The notes beneath the pieces were generated by a model. The model made no database searches and was not told the origin of the DNA. It saw only the letters and a program-made list of their open reading frames with translations. DNA of 64,000 bases from Streptomyces sp. NBC_01288 (GTDB taxonomy: Bacteria > Actinomycetota > Actinomycetes > Streptomycetales > Streptomycetaceae): contig NZ_CP108427.1 of NCBI RefSeq assembly GCF_035982055.1, positions 3,162,001-3,226,000 on the forward strand. Direction: 5' to 3'. The number at the start of each line of letters is the position of its first letter. Positions within the stretch are counted from its first letter, which is position 1. This document shows, one piece after another, positions 53,010 to 62,487 of this stretch. The translations under genes and the position numbers were made by a program.

Positions 53010-54533
53010 CTACTTGGCAGTTGACTCCTGATCGCCGGATTCCGCTTCGGGGGAAGCGGGGGCCGGGGTTTCGGGGGTCTCCTCGGAGGTGGCCGGGGCT
53101 TCGGCGGTCGCGGGCTTCTCAGCCGCGCTCTCCGCCGACTCCGCGGTGACAGCCGCAGCCGGCTCCGAAGGCTCCTCGGTCACGGCGGGCACAGCCGCGT
53201 CCGCCGCCTCGGGCTCCGCTGACTCCGCATCGGCGGCCTCGGGCGCCTCCGAAACGGCTTCCTCGGTGTCCGCCGCGGATTCGGCCGCAGCAGGCTCCGC
53301 GGTGACAGCCGTCGTCGGCTCCGCCGGCTTCTCCGTCACGGCGGGCGTGGCCGCGACCTCCGCCGCCGCTGCCCCTGCTTCCGCCTCGGGCCGCGTCTCC
53401 GCCGGCTTCTCCAGGACCGCCGCGCCCACCAGTTCCACCGCTTCCTTCGCGGCGCTCAGCAGGACGGTGTCCTGCGGGGCCTGGTCCGCGAAGTTCTCCG
53501 GGTGGTGACAGGCGACCCGCTGGCCGGGCCGCAGCTCGATCAGCTGGGGCTCCTTCGTCCGGCAGATCTCCGTGGCCTTCCAGCAGCGCGTGTGGAAACG
53601 GCAGCCGCTGGGCGGGGAGATCGGCGAGGGGACGTCGCCCTTGAGCAGGATGCGGTCGCTCTTGGCGCCCCGGCGCTTGGGGTCCGGCACCGGCACGGCC
53701 GACATCAGGGCCTTGGTGTACGGGTGCATCGGCGACTCGTACAGCTTGGTGCTGTCGGCGAGTTCGACGATCTTGCCGAGGTACATCACCGCGACGCGGT
53801 CCGAGACATGGCGGACGACGGAGAGGTCGTGCGCGATGATCACGTACGTCAGGCCGAGCTCCGTCTGGAGGTCGTCCATGAGGTTGACGACCTGCGCCTG
53901 GATCGACACGTCGAGCGCCGAGACCGGCTCGTCCGCCACCACGAGCTTGGGCTTGAGGGCGAGCGCACGGGCGATGCCGATGCGCTGGCGCTGGCCGCCG
54001 GAGAACTCGTGCGGGTAGCGGTTGAAGTGCTCGGGGCTCAGACCGACCAGCTCCAGCAGGCGCTGGACCTCCTTGCGCACCCCGCCCTCGGGCTCCACGC
54101 GCTGGAGCCGGAACGGCGCCGAGACGATCGAGCCGATGGTGTGCCGGGGGTTCAGGGAGCCGTACGGGTCCTGGAAGATCATCTGGATGTCCCGCCGCAG
54201 CGGACGCATCCCGGCCGCGTTCAGGGTCGTGATGTCCTGGCCCTCGAAGTGGATCGAGCCGCCCGTCGGGTCCTGGAGCCGGGTGATGACCCGGCCCATG
54301 GTCGACTTGCCGCAGCCCGACTCCCCGACGACGCCCAGGGTCTCGCCCTTGCGCACCTCGAAGTCGATGCCGTCGACGGCCTTCACCGCGGCGACCTGAC
54401 GTTGCAGGATCCCCTTCTTGATGGGGAAGTGCTTCTTCAGGCCCTCGACCTTGAGCAGCACCTCACGGTCCTCCGAGGAGGCCGCCTGCTCCGGTACGAC
54501 CGCGGTGGCGGTCTGTTTGTTCGTATCGCTCAC
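53010..54533 (-). CDS. peptide ABC transporter ATPase (DppF/OppF-like) with acidic tail
   Basis: One of two ATPases of a peptide importer, 507 residues. Walker A is G-E-S-G-C-G-K-S-T; the signature is S-G-G-Q-R-Q-R; Walker B is L-V-V-A-D-E-P. The oligopeptide C-terminal zinc/Cys motif [10 protein letters not shown] is present. After about residue 355 a long, low-complexity tail of Ala, Glu, Pro, Thr and Val follows, about 150 residues, which is not usual in this family. GTG 54533 overlaps the previous stop codon (GTGA), so translation is coupled. Fifth and last gene of the operon. Confidence 0.96.
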   Translation of the reverse strand: MSDTNKQTATAVVPEQAASSEDREVLLKVEGLKKHFPIKKGILQRQVAAVKAVDGIDFEVRKGETLGVVGESGCGKSTMGRVITRLQDPTGGSIHFEGQDITTLNAAGMRPLRRDIQMIFQDPYGSLNPRHTIGSIVSAPFRLQRVEPEGGVRKEVQRLLELVGLSPEHFNRYPHEFSGGQRQRIGIARALALKPKLVVADEPVSALDVSIQAQVVNLMDDLQTELGLTYVIIAHDLSVVRHVSDRVAVMYLGKIVELADSTKLYESPMHPYTKALMSAVPVPDPKRRGAKSDRILLKGDVPSPISPPSGCRFHTRCWKATEICRTKEPQLIELRPGQRVACHHPENFADQAPQDTVLLSAAKEAVELVGAAVLEKPAETRPEAEAGAAAAEVAATPAVTEKPAEPTTAVTAEPAAAESAADTEEAVSEAPEAADAESAEPEAADAAVPAVTEEPSEPAAAVTAESAESAAEKPATAEAPATSEETPETPAPASPEAESGDQESTAK

Positions 54534-55627
54534 AGCTTCGGCGCAATCTCTTCGGTCCAGATCCGCGTACGGTCCTCAGCCGGGAGGTGACAGGCGGACC
54601 AGTGCCCGCCGGGAACCAGCTCCAGCTCGGGGCGCACGGTTCGCGTGACGTCGCCCTTGGGGATGTCCGCGTACGGGCAGCGCGGGTGGAAGGCGCAGCC
54701 CGAGGGGACGTTGATGAGGCTCGGCGGCTGGCCCTTGACCGGGATGAGCCGCTCCGAGGTCTCCCGGTCGATGCGCGGCATCGAACCCAACAGGCCCCAG
54801 GTGTACGGGTGTTGCGGCTTCTCGAAGATCTCGTCGACAGGACCGCGCTCCACGCACCGGCCGCCGTACATGACCAGGACGTCGTCGGCGATCTCGGCGA
54901 CGACACCGAGGTCGTGGGTGATCAGGACGACCGCGGAGCCGAACTCCTTCTGCAAGTCCCGGATGAGGTCGAGGATCTGCGCCTGGACGGTCACGTCCAG
55001 GGCGGTCGTCGGCTCGTCCGCGATGAGCAGTTCGGGGTTGTTGACCAGGGCCATCGCGATCATCGCGCGCTGACGCATACCGCCGGAGAACTCGTGCGGG
55101 TAGCCGTCGACGCGCTTGGCCGGCTCGGGGATGCCGACCCGGTCGAGCATCTCGATCGCGCGCTTGCGGGCGACCTTCTTGCTGACGTCGTGGTGGACCC
55201 GGTACGCCTCGACGATCTGGTCGCCGATCTTGTAGTACGGGTGCATCGCGGACAGCGGGTCCTGGAAGATCATGGACATCTGCTGGCCGCGGAGCTTGCG
55301 CACCTCGTCCGGCTGGGCACCCACGAGTTCCTGGCCGTCGAGCCAGATCTCACCGGTCATCCGCACGTTCTTGCCGCGCGGGCCGAGCCGGTGCAGGCCC
55401 ATGATCGCCAGCGAGGTGACGGACTTCCCGGAGCCCGACTCGCCCACGATGGAGAGGGTCTTGCCCTTCTCCAGCGAGAAGCTGAGCCCGTCGACGGACT
55501 TGACCACGCCGTCGTCGGTCGGGAAGTGCACCTTGAGGTCGCGGACTTCGAGGAACGCGTTCGGGGCGGCCTTGGCCGTGTCGACGGGCTCGCCGACCGC
55601 GGCGCCTGTTTTGGAAAGGTCGGTCAC
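54530..55627 (-). CDS. peptide ABC transporter ATPase (DppD/OppD-like)
   Basis: Second ATPase of the peptide importer, 365 residues. Walker A is G-E-S-G-S-G-K-S-V, signature S-G-G-M-R-Q-R-A, Walker B L-L-I-A-D-E-P, and the H-loop is in L-I-T-H-D-L-G. The C-terminal oligopeptide motif [11 protein letters not shown] is present. GTG 55627 overlaps the stop codon of the permease upstream by 4 bp, and its own stop overlaps the next ATPase start, so permease and ATPases are produced in step. Confidence 0.97.
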   Translation of the reverse strand: MTDLSKTGAAVGEPVDTAKAAPNAFLEVRDLKVHFPTDDGVVKSVDGLSFSLEKGKTLSIVGESGSGKSVTSLAIMGLHRLGPRGKNVRMTGEIWLDGQELVGAQPDEVRKLRGQQMSMIFQDPLSAMHPYYKIGDQIVEAYRVHHDVSKKVARKRAIEMLDRVGIPEPAKRVDGYPHEFSGGMRQRAMIAMALVNNPELLIADEPTTALDVTVQAQILDLIRDLQKEFGSAVVLITHDLGVVAEIADDVLVMYGGRCVERGPVDEIFEKPQHPYTWGLLGSMPRIDRETSERLIPVKGQPPSLINVPSGCAFHPRCPYADIPKGDVTRTVRPELELVPGGHWSACHLPAEDRTRIWTEEIAPKL

Positions 55628-56631
55628 GAGAGCCTCACCCGCGGGTCGGCGGCGGCGTACAACAGGTCCACCAGAAGGTTTGCGATCACTACGAAGAACG
55701 CTGCGAGCAGGGTCACGCCGAGGATCGGGGGCAGGTCGTTGCTCTCGATCGACTGCACCGCGTACTGGCCGATGCCGTGCAGGGAGAACACCGACTCGGT
55801 GATCAGCGCACCGCCGAGGAGCAGACCGAGGTCCATGCCGAAGACGGTGATGATCGGCGTCAGGGCGGCCCGCAGACCGTGCTTGACGACGACGTTGCGT
55901 TCCCGCAGGCCCTTGGCGCGGGCCGTGCGGATGAAGTCCTCGTTCATCGTCTCCAGCATGCCCGAGCGGGTGAGCCGCGCGTAGATGGCGGAGTAGAGGA
56001 GCGCGAGCGAACACCACGCCGGGAACAGCGTGTTGGCCCACTGCGCGGGGTTCTCGGTGAACGGGACGTAGGTGCGGCCGAAGATCGGCCACTGGTACGT
56101 GAAGAGCAGGATGGCGAGGTTGCCCGTGAAGAACATGGGCAGCGAGACACCCGCGAGCGCCACGCCCATGAAGGCGCGGTCGAAGAACGACCGCGGCTTG
56201 AGCGCGGAGATCACACCGACCGTGACACCGGACAGCAGCCAGAGCACGGCGGCGCCGGAGGCCAGCGAGATGGTGACCGGAAGGCGGGAGGTGAGCTGCG
56301 GCCAGACCTCGACGTGGTCCTTGAAGGAGTAGCCGAAGCAGGGCGCGTCGCAGTGCACCGTGGTGGGGCCGAGGTTGTAGGTGGCGCCCGCCACGATCCC
56401 CTTGATGAAGTGCCAGTACTGCAGGTAAAGGGGCTGGTCCAGACCGAGGTTGTGCTTGACCGCGGCGATGTCCGCCGCGGACGGGCTCTTCCCGATGTAC
56501 TGCTGGGCCAACTGGTCCGCGGTCTGGCCGGCGAGCCGTGGCAGCAGGAAGAAGATGCCGAAGGTGACCGCGGAGACGACCAGCAGCAGGATCACCGCTG
56601 CGACCGTCCGACGGAGAATGTACGAGATCAC
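55624..56631 (-). CDS. peptide ABC transporter permease (DppB-like)
   Basis: Membrane subunit of the peptide importer, 335 residues, about six helices. The first helix starts R-R-T-V-A-A-V-I-L-L. The conserved cytoplasmic loop for ATPase docking is F-I-R-T-A-R-A-K-G-L-R-E-R-N-V-V-V-K-H-G-L. A large external loop containing H-C-D-A-P-C (two Cys) lies between helices 1 and 2. The start is ATG at 56631. A strong hairpin lies between this gene and the binding-protein gene upstream. Confidence 0.96.
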   Translation of the reverse strand: MISYILRRTVAAVILLLVVSAVTFGIFFLLPRLAGQTADQLAQQYIGKSPSAADIAAVKHNLGLDQPLYLQYWHFIKGIVAGATYNLGPTTVHCDAPCFGYSFKDHVEVWPQLTSRLPVTISLASGAAVLWLLSGVTVGVISALKPRSFFDRAFMGVALAGVSLPMFFTGNLAILLFTYQWPIFGRTYVPFTENPAQWANTLFPAWCSLALLYSAIYARLTRSGMLETMNEDFIRTARAKGLRERNVVVKHGLRAALTPIITVFGMDLGLLLGGALITESVFSLHGIGQYAVQSIESNDLPPILGVTLLAAFFVVIANLLVDLLYAAADPRVRLS

Positions 56632-56643
56632 GGGGATCGGCGC

Positions 56644-56677
56644 TGGTGCCCGCGGGCCGCAAAGCCCGCGGGCACCA
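56644..56677. terminator. 14-bp-stem hairpin between binding protein and permease
   Basis: Arms 56644-56657 and 56664-56677 form a perfect 14-bp stem with a 6-base loop, between the solute-binding protein gene and the downstream permease gene. No T-run. It probably reduces read-through or stabilises the binding-protein mRNA, as in other importers. Confidence 0.75.
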
Positions 56678-56706
56678 ATGCCTTCACCTGCCTTCCGGGG
56701 CTACGA

Positions 56707-58458
56707 CTACTTCGCGGTGCCGATGTTGAGGTAGTCGTACTGGCCGCTGAAGGCCGCCGTCGACACCAGGTTGCTGTAGTTCGCCGGACGGGCCAGCAGG
56801 ACCTTGAAGTAGGTCAGCGGAACGAGGGCCGCGTCGCTCATGGTCTGCTTGTCGATCTGGGCGTACATGCTGTTGCGGGTGGCAACGTCCTCGGTGCCGA
56901 TGGCCTTGGCGAGGAGGGCGTTGACCGACTTGTTGTCGTACTGCGACAGGTTGGTGTTACCCGAGGCACCGATCGCCTCACCGTTCAGGATCTGCTGCTC
57001 GAAGCCGTAGCCGGAGGGCCAGTCGGCACCCCACTGCATCATGATCAGGCCGATGTTCTGCTGCTCGGTGAACTTCGGGACACCCGCGTAGTCGGTGAAG
57101 TACTTGCCCGACGGGTACTGCTTCAGGCTGGCGTTGATGCCGACGGCCTTCAGCGAGTTGATGATCGCGGTGGCCGCGGAGATCTCCTGCGGACGGTCGC
57201 TGCGGGCCGACAGGTTCGTCGAGATCGACGTCTTGCCGCAGGCCTTCAGCTGCTCCTTGGCCTTGGCGACGTCACCCTTGTTGCCGGTGGTGGCGTACTG
57301 GTCGGCCTTCTCGTAGCCGGTGATGTCCGGCGGCAGGACGGTGCTGGCGATCTCACCGCGGATCGGGCCGCCCTCGGCGGTCTGCACGGAGACCTTGTCG
57401 ATGGCGTACTCGACGGCCTTGCGGCAGGCCACGTTGTCGAACGGCTTCACCTTGGTGTTGATCGCCATGTAGACGAGACGGCCACCGAAGGTGTTGTCCG
57501 TGCCGGCCTTCTTGTCGGCGGAGGTCAGCAGCTGCGCCTGGGTCGCGGCCTGGACACCCGTACCGCCCATGTCGATCGCGTCGCCCGCGAGGACGTCCTT
57601 GTCGATCGTGTCGGCGTTGACCTTCAGGTTCACGACGATCTTGTCCGGGTACTGCTTGCGCAGCGGGTCCGTCGCCGCGTTCCAGTTCTTGTTGCGCACG
57701 AGGGTGGCGGACTTGCCGTCCTCGTAGCTGGAGAACTGGTACGAGCCGGAGGACACGATGTTCTTGACGTAGTCGACGCCCTTGTCCTTCGCCTGCGGCA
57801 CCGGAGCCGTCTGCGGCGCCGCGACCAGGTAGTCGAACTCCTGGAAGGCCGTGTTCAGGTGGAAGACGATGGTGGTGTCGTCCGGCGTCGCGATGGACTT
57901 GAGGCCCTCGGCGCTCTTGTCCTTGTACGGGCCCTTGTAGTCCTTGCCGCCGACCAGGAACTGCTGGAAGTAGTTCGGGCCGAGGGAGAGCACGTCACGC
58001 GCGAAGTTCGAACGCTCCACGGCGTACTTGACGTCCTTGGACGTGATCGCCGTGCCGTCCTGGTACTTCAGGCCCGAACGCAGCTTGTACGTCCAGGTCT
58101 TGCCGCCGTCGCTGGAGACACCCTTGCTCGCGGCGAGGTCCGGGACCAGGGTGTTCCCCTTGGAACCGGGGCCGGGCTCGAACGTCATCAGCGGACGGGC
58201 GTACAGCCGGCTGAAGTTGTACATGTACGCGTAGTACGTGTTGCCCGGGTCGAACGAGTCCGGAACGTCGGACAGTTCGTAGGTGACCGTCCCGCCCTTG
58301 TGCGTAGAGGCGTTGACGACGTCCTTGGTCGCTGCGTTGGCCCCAGCCGCCTTCGTCCCACCGTTGTCACTCTTACTGTCATCGGCCTTGCTGCAACCTG
58401 CCATGAGCAGTGTCGCGGAGCCGATGGCCGCAACTGCGGCCAGCGCTGACCTTCGCAT
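56707..58458 (-). CDS. peptide ABC transporter substrate-binding lipoprotein (family 5)
   Basis: Captures peptides outside the cell, 583 residues. A lipoprotein signal (R-R-S-A-L-A, hydrophobic core, L-L-M-A-G-C, Cys22) is followed by an Asn/Asp/Lys linker and the family-5 binding domain. The region S-K-D-V-K-Y-A-V-E-R-S contains the conserved ABC peptide-binding signature, and Q-W-G-A-D-W-P-S-G-Y lies in the pocket region. ATG 58458 is preceded by AGGAAG-like sequence. The gene lies after one permease gene and before the other, separated from the latter by a hairpin. Confidence 0.96.
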   Translation of the reverse strand: MRRSALAAVAAIGSATLLMAGCSKADDSKSDNGGTKAAGANAATKDVVNASTHKGGTVTYELSDVPDSFDPGNTYYAYMYNFSRLYARPLMTFEPGPGSKGNTLVPDLAASKGVSSDGGKTWTYKLRSGLKYQDGTAITSKDVKYAVERSNFARDVLSLGPNYFQQFLVGGKDYKGPYKDKSAEGLKSIATPDDTTIVFHLNTAFQEFDYLVAAPQTAPVPQAKDKGVDYVKNIVSSGSYQFSSYEDGKSATLVRNKNWNAATDPLRKQYPDKIVVNLKVNADTIDKDVLAGDAIDMGGTGVQAATQAQLLTSADKKAGTDNTFGGRLVYMAINTKVKPFDNVACRKAVEYAIDKVSVQTAEGGPIRGEIASTVLPPDITGYEKADQYATTGNKGDVAKAKEQLKACGKTSISTNLSARSDRPQEISAATAIINSLKAVGINASLKQYPSGKYFTDYAGVPKFTEQQNIGLIMMQWGADWPSGYGFEQQILNGEAIGASGNTNLSQYDNKSVNALLAKAIGTEDVATRNSMYAQIDKQTMSDAALVPLTYFKVLLARPANYSNLVSTAAFSGQYDYLNIGTAK

Positions 58459-58511
58459 GATGGTCTGCTTCCTCCATTGTCGGAAACTTGATGGACTCTC
58501 GGGTGCGGGCC

Positions 58512-59510
58512 CTAGCGGCTGCGGGGGTCGAGAGCGTCGCGGAGACCGTCGCCCAGCAGGTTGAACGCCAGGACGGTCACAAAGATGGCGAGGCCGGGAA
58601 CGATCATGTACGCGGGGTCGACCTCGTAATAGGTGACCGCGTCCCGCAACATGCCGCCCCAGGAAGCCTGCGGGGGCTGGATACCGACCCCGAGGAAGCT
58701 CAGGGACGCCTCGAAGAGGATGTTCGTCGGGATGAGCAGCGTCGAGTAGACGATGATCGGGCCGACCAGGTTGGGCAGCAGCTCCCGGAACAGGATGTAC
58801 GGCCCCCTGGCGCCCATCCCCCGGGAGGCGTCCACGAACTCCCGCTCGCGCAGGGCGAGGGTCTGGCCGCGGACGATCCGGCCCAGGTAGGGCCAGTTGA
58901 AGAAGCCGATGACGAAGATCAGCACGCTCAGGTGGAGCGGCAGGCCGCTGAGGCCGAAGGCGCCGCCCTGGAGGGTCGCCGAGATCGCGATGGCGAAGAG
59001 CAGCAGGGGGAAGGCGAGGAAGGTGTCCATCAGGCGGCTGATGATCGAGTCGACCCGGCCGCCGTAGTAACCCGCGACGACGCCGAGGATCGTGCCGATC
59101 ACGTTCGACAGGATCGTGGCGCCGAAGGCGACCACCAGGGACACCCAGGAGCCTTCGAGGATGCGTGTGGCGACGTCCCGGCCGAACTGCGGGTCCACGC
59201 CGAGCGGGTGGTCCCAGCTCATGCCGCCCCAACCGCCCTTGGGCAGCGAGGTGTTGGCGTCGATCAGGTTCTGGTGGAAGGCGTCGGGATCCAGCCCGAA
59301 CATCGACTGGATCGGACGGGAGAGTGCCGCGACCAGGATCAGCAGGACGACGATGACGCCGCCGGCGACGGCGACTCTGTCCTTCTTGAACCGGGTCCAG
59401 GCGATCTGTCCAAGGGAACGGCCCTCGATCTGCCCCTTCTCGGCGCCGACGAGCACAGCCTCCGGCTGCGCCCCGGCTTCCGCCCCCGTGGTCTCGATCG
59501 GTGCGGTCAC
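58512..59510 (-). CDS. peptide ABC transporter permease (DppC-like)
   Basis: Second membrane subunit, 332 residues. The N-terminal tail of about 35 residues precedes W-T-R-F-K-K-D-R-V-A-V-A-G-G, the OppC-type start. The ATPase-docking loop is F-V-D-A-S-R-G-M-G-A-R-G-P-Y-I-L-F-R-E-L-L-P-N. The closing segment N-L-L-G-D-G-L-R-D-A-L-D-P is typical. GTG start at 59510. It is the first gene of the operon, so the promoter should lie in 59511-59853. Starting with the DppC-like permease, before the binding protein, is unusual. Confidence 0.96.
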   Translation of the reverse strand: MTAPIETTGAEAGAQPEAVLVGAEKGQIEGRSLGQIAWTRFKKDRVAVAGGVIVVLLILVAALSRPIQSMFGLDPDAFHQNLIDANTSLPKGGWGGMSWDHPLGVDPQFGRDVATRILEGSWVSLVVAFGATILSNVIGTILGVVAGYYGGRVDSIISRLMDTFLAFPLLLFAIAISATLQGGAFGLSGLPLHLSVLIFVIGFFNWPYLGRIVRGQTLALREREFVDASRGMGARGPYILFRELLPNLVGPIIVYSTLLIPTNILFEASLSFLGVGIQPPQASWGGMLRDAVTYYEVDPAYMIVPGLAIFVTVLAFNLLGDGLRDALDPRSR

Positions 59511-59853
59511 TGTGACCCGACCCCTCTCGCCGGTGGTTACCGGCTTACGCCTGCCGCGGATTAGCGGCTTTGTCGACTTGCAGTGGACATGGGTCCCTGG
59601 ACCCTGTGTCTGAGTCGCGAGTCTTCAGCGTGGCTGCGATCACCCGCCAGGTCTGGCGGCGAAAGTATGCGCAACCGTGATGCTTAACTAGGGATTCCGT
59701 TATCCGAACAGTGGGTAACGCACCCCGGACGCCGGGCACTTGGGACAGAACGGAGATTCGGCGTCTTTCGGGGCACCACACCGCCGTCTACGCGCGAAGA
59801 AAAGTGTCGTAGACGTAAATCCTGCGGAGAAGCTGAGAAGAGGACTCGCGGGT
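59511..59853. other. 343-bp promoter region of the peptide importer
   Basis: Holds the leader of the importer operon and the 3' flank of the SseB-like gene. GGGTCC-CT-GGACCC (59591-59604) is a perfect 6+6 palindrome that may be an operator or hairpin. A minus-strand frame ends in a C-G-A-P ... C-P-K-C pattern (59700-59800) but has no start codon and is treated as chance. No promoter box is certain. Confidence 0.5.
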
Positions 59854-60642
59854 TCAGTATCCACCACGGACGGGTGGGTATCCGTACCCGCCCGCCTGGG
59901 CGGGCGCCGCGTGGGCCTCACGGTCGTAGAACGGGCGGGCGTTCGCCCGCAGCCAGAGCGCGACCGGGTCGTACTCGTCGGACATCGCCACGGTCGAGAC
60001 CGGCAGCCCGTCGGGGACCGCGCCGATCGACTGCTGCATCATGCCGCGCACCGAGTCCACGGCGGGCGGGCTGGTGTCGTAGACGTCCAGACCGATCGCG
60101 AGATAGGGCGCTCCGAGCGCGGGCTGCACCCAGGCGCGGCGCAGGGCGCGGACCGCCGGGGTGCGGTGGGCGTTGTGCGTGAGCAGGGCGTAGAACTGCG
60201 GGATCTCGATGCCCGGTTCCGACAGGCGCAGGGGCCCGGCCGGCTGGCGCTCCAGGCCGGTGGCGATCCGGCGGAGGTCCAGCCAGGGGATGCCGACGCC
60301 GCCGCCGGGGGCGTGCGGGTTGAGCCAGAGGCCGAAGTGGTCGGGGTAGAGGGTGCGGGCCACGTCCAGGCCGTCGACCACCTCGTAGGAGCGGTTCCAG
60401 CCGCTCGCCGACAGTTCCTGGGCGGAGGTGACGCAGGGGGCGTAGCCGTACTTGTCGACCTGCATGTTTCCGTACTGGGCGTCCGGGGAGCCGGACTGGC
60501 CGTGCCACAGGAGCATCCAGATCTGACCGGAGTGGGGGGTCGCGAGGGCGCGCAGGAGCGCCTCGTAGGCGTCGTAGCGCCCGGGCGTCACCTGGCGCAG
60601 CATGTGCTCGACCTGGCCGGTCGCGGTGCCGCTGGCGCTCAC
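59854..60642 (-). CDS. SseB-like (enhanced serine sensitivity) protein
   Basis: Protein of 262 residues resembling the C-terminal part of actinobacterial SseB proteins. It begins S-A-S-G-T-A-T-G-Q-V-E-H-M-L-R-Q-V and contains E-A-L-L-R-A-L-A, G-N-M-Q-V-D-K-Y-G-Y-A-P and, near the end, D-P-V-A-L-W-L-R-A-N-A-R-P-F-Y-D, a motif shared in form with its neighbour (D-P-V-A-D-W-M-R-Q-T-V-R-P-F-Y). The GTG at 60642 follows GAAGGGGCGG. SseB overproduction in E. coli alters serine sensitivity; the molecular role is unknown. Confidence 0.85.
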   Translation of the reverse strand: MSASGTATGQVEHMLRQVTPGRYDAYEALLRALATPHSGQIWMLLWHGQSGSPDAQYGNMQVDKYGYAPCVTSAQELSASGWNRSYEVVDGLDVARTLYPDHFGLWLNPHAPGGGVGIPWLDLRRIATGLERQPAGPLRLSEPGIEIPQFYALLTHNAHRTPAVRALRRAWVQPALGAPYLAIGLDVYDTSPPAVDSVRGMMQQSIGAVPDGLPVSTVAMSDEYDPVALWLRANARPFYDREAHAAPAQAGGYGYPPVRGGY

Positions 60643-60716
60643 GTGTACCGCCCCTTCTGGTAGTTGGCCTGCGTTGGGAAACAGCTTAAGCGCCCGAGGG
60701 GTGGGGGCCCGTGGTG

Positions 60717-60799
60717 CGTTCGCGAGTGCCGGTTCGTCGTGGCTTGTCGCGCCCACGCGGCGGAGCCGCAAATCGCTACAGCCCCGCGCCCCTAAAGCC
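60717..60799. repeat. genus-typical intergenic repeat
   Basis: GTCGTGGCTTGTCGCGCCCA with a following CCCCGCGCCCCT resembles, from memory, the same repeat class as at 30590-30660 in the opposite orientation. It lies between the two SseB-like genes. Confidence 0.45.
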
Positions 60800-61585
60800 T
60801 CAGTGACCCTGTGTATAGAAAGGACGTACCGTCTGGCGCATCCAGTCCGCCACCGGGTCTTGGGTTACGTCCAACAAGACCAGGTTGACCTGCCACTGGA
60901 CCGTTACCTGGCCCAGCGCGCGGGCAAGCGCTTCCATCGGGGCCGCTCTCAAGTCGCCGTCCCAGTTGGTGAGTTCCACGCCTACGAACATGACCGGGGC
61001 GGCCGTCTCGATCGAGGCCAGGCAGCGGCGGGCCGAGCCGACCACGCCGATCGCGGCGAACTCGGCGGAGGCCGCGGCGAGGAAGTCGACCGGGTCGTCC
61101 TGCCAGTCGGGTTCGAAGAGGCGGACGCGGCCGCCGCTGGTGGGGCCGTCGAGGGCGGAGCGGCCGATGCGGCACAGCTCGGCCACCGCGAGGGGCGGGA
61201 GCGGGACGCCGACCATGCCGCCCGGGTTCACCGCGATGCCGACCTGCGGGGGCAGCCCGCGGGCGAACTCCACCGCCGGCGCGATCGTGAACGACAGATG
61301 CGAGCCGACGACCTGGCGGAACTGCTCCTCGGAGCTGAAGACCGGGACGAACGCCTGCCCCTCGATGTCCAGTGTCGGCAGGTCCAGGGGGCCGCTCTGC
61401 GGGCCGCCGCCGCTGGGGAGCGGGACCCAGACGAAGCTGCGGCCGAGCACCTCGACGATCCGGCCGCCGGCCGAGGGCATGCCGAGGGACGCCGAGAGCA
61501 CCTCCTCCAGCTCGTTGCCCGGCCATCCGCCGTGCGGATGCGGGTGGGGGTACGCCTGACCGGGGAAGTCCGCCGGGAAGTCCAT
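60800..61585 (-). CDS. SseB-like protein (second copy)
   Basis: 261 residues, SseB family. A His/Pro-rich start (Y-P-H-P-H-P-H-G-G-W) precedes N-E-L-E-E-V-L-S-A-S-L-G, the SseB N-terminal domain with V-P-V-F-S-S-E-E-Q-F-R, and a C-terminal domain ending V-A-D-W-M-R-Q-T-V-R-P-F-Y. It is a paralogue of the downstream gene at 59854, so the pair probably arose by duplication or acts together. The start is ATG at 61585. Role unknown; serine and peptide metabolism genes in the neighbourhood make a link to amino-acid homeostasis possible. Confidence 0.9.
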   Translation of the reverse strand: MDFPADFPGQAYPHPHPHGGWPGNELEEVLSASLGMPSAGGRIVEVLGRSFVWVPLPSGGGPQSGPLDLPTLDIEGQAFVPVFSSEEQFRQVVGSHLSFTIAPAVEFARGLPPQVGIAVNPGGMVGVPLPPLAVAELCRIGRSALDGPTSGGRVRLFEPDWQDDPVDFLAAASAEFAAIGVVGSARRCLASIETAAPVMFVGVELTNWDGDLRAAPMEALARALGQVTVQWQVNLVLLDVTQDPVADWMRQTVRPFYTQGH

Positions 61586-61649
61586 CTACCTACCGCCTGC
61601 TGGTGAAACCGCCTGCTGTAACCCTGCTGTGGCTGAAAAGGCTAGCGGC

Positions 61650-62327
61650 TCAGTCCGCGAAGTCGATCCGGCGCAGCACGTCCGCCGCGTCCCGGTCCAG
61701 GAGGATCGCCGAGTCGACGCCCCGGGGCAGATCACCGCGCTCCACCTCGCGCAGCAGGCGGGCGGCGGCCCTGCGGTGGCGCAGGAACGCGTAGCGCGAG
61801 ACCCCGCGGCCCCGCTCGCGCTGGCCGTCGAGCGCGGTGTCCGGGGTGACGTCGAGGAACACCAGGTGCAGTGTGCCGCCCCGGCGCCCGGCGGCGCGGG
61901 CCAGCCAGCCGCGCACCCAGGTCTGCGTACCGCAGTCGTGCACGACGGCTCCGGACGCGGAACGCAGCGCGCGGTGCAGCCCGGCGTAGTGGGCGAGGCG
62001 GACCAGGGGGCGGTAGACCGCGTAGGGCAGGGCTCCGGCTGTGCGGGCTTCCCAGCGGTCCCGGGTGTCCTGGCTGTCGACGCGGACGCCGGCGCCGCCC
62101 GCCACCGCGCGCCGCATCAGCGTGGACTTGCCGCTGCCGGGCAGGCCGGTGACCACGACCAGGTCGCGGGGGCCGAAGCGGAGTCCGTGCGGGCTGTGGC
62201 CGGCGCGCTCGCGGAGGTCGCGGACGACCGGTACCGGGCGGGCCGGGCATGCCTCCCTGGCCGGGGCCGAGGGCTGCTTGGGCAGCGCTACGGCCGAGGT
62301 CGTGGCGTACACCGTGGTCCTTGTCAC
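61650..62327 (-). CDS. P-loop AAA/kinase-like protein
   Basis: ATP-binding protein of 225 residues, similar in plan to small nucleotide or polynucleotide kinases. Walker A is V-V-V-T-G-L-P-G-S-G-K-S-T-L (about 55-68). Asp-Ser and D-T-R-D-R-W follow. The lid/acceptor region has V-V-H-D-C-G-T-Q, R-Y-A-F-L-R-H-R-R and H-L-V-F-L-D-V-T. GTG 62327 is chosen because GGGAGGA lies 8 bases upstream; a GTG at 62312 is the alternative. It diverges from gcvT. The substrate is unknown. Confidence 0.88.
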   Translation of the reverse strand: MTRTTVYATTSAVALPKQPSAPAREACPARPVPVVRDLRERAGHSPHGLRFGPRDLVVVTGLPGSGKSTLMRRAVAGGAGVRVDSQDTRDRWEARTAGALPYAVYRPLVRLAHYAGLHRALRSASGAVVHDCGTQTWVRGWLARAAGRRGGTLHLVFLDVTPDTALDGQRERGRGVSRYAFLRHRRAAARLLREVERGDLPRGVDSAILLDRDAADVLRRIDFAD

Positions 62328-62423
62328 CGTGATCGTCCTCCCTGCGGGGTCAGGAAAGGTTCTCCCCACTGAACGTAAAGAGAAGGTAATGCACGGTGTC
62401 TCGCGGTTCCGTTCGCGTCCGGC

Positions 62424-62447
62424 CACAGGCCTGTTACAAAGCCTGTG
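62424..62447. promoter_or_regulatory. inverted repeat upstream of glycine riboswitch
   Basis: CACAGGC (62424-62430) and GCCTGTG (62441-62447) form a perfect 7-bp inverted repeat with a 10-base loop, in the divergent promoter region between the kinase-like gene and gcvT. It could be a repressor site for the gcv promoter. Confidence 0.4.
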
Positions 62448-62487
62448 CGATGATGTGCCCGCCTAACTGCATACCGGCCGCTTGAAT

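Noticed and set aside
55777..58449. 890-codon plus-strand open frame opposite the peptide importer genes
   Set aside because: Arg/Val/Leu-rich shadow of the importer genes, with no domain signature.
59700..59921. Minus-strand frame ending in a C-G-A-P ... C-P-K-C zinc-ribbon-like pattern
   Set aside because: It has no start codon outside the SseB-like gene and no ribosome site. The Cys pattern is short and is probably chance.
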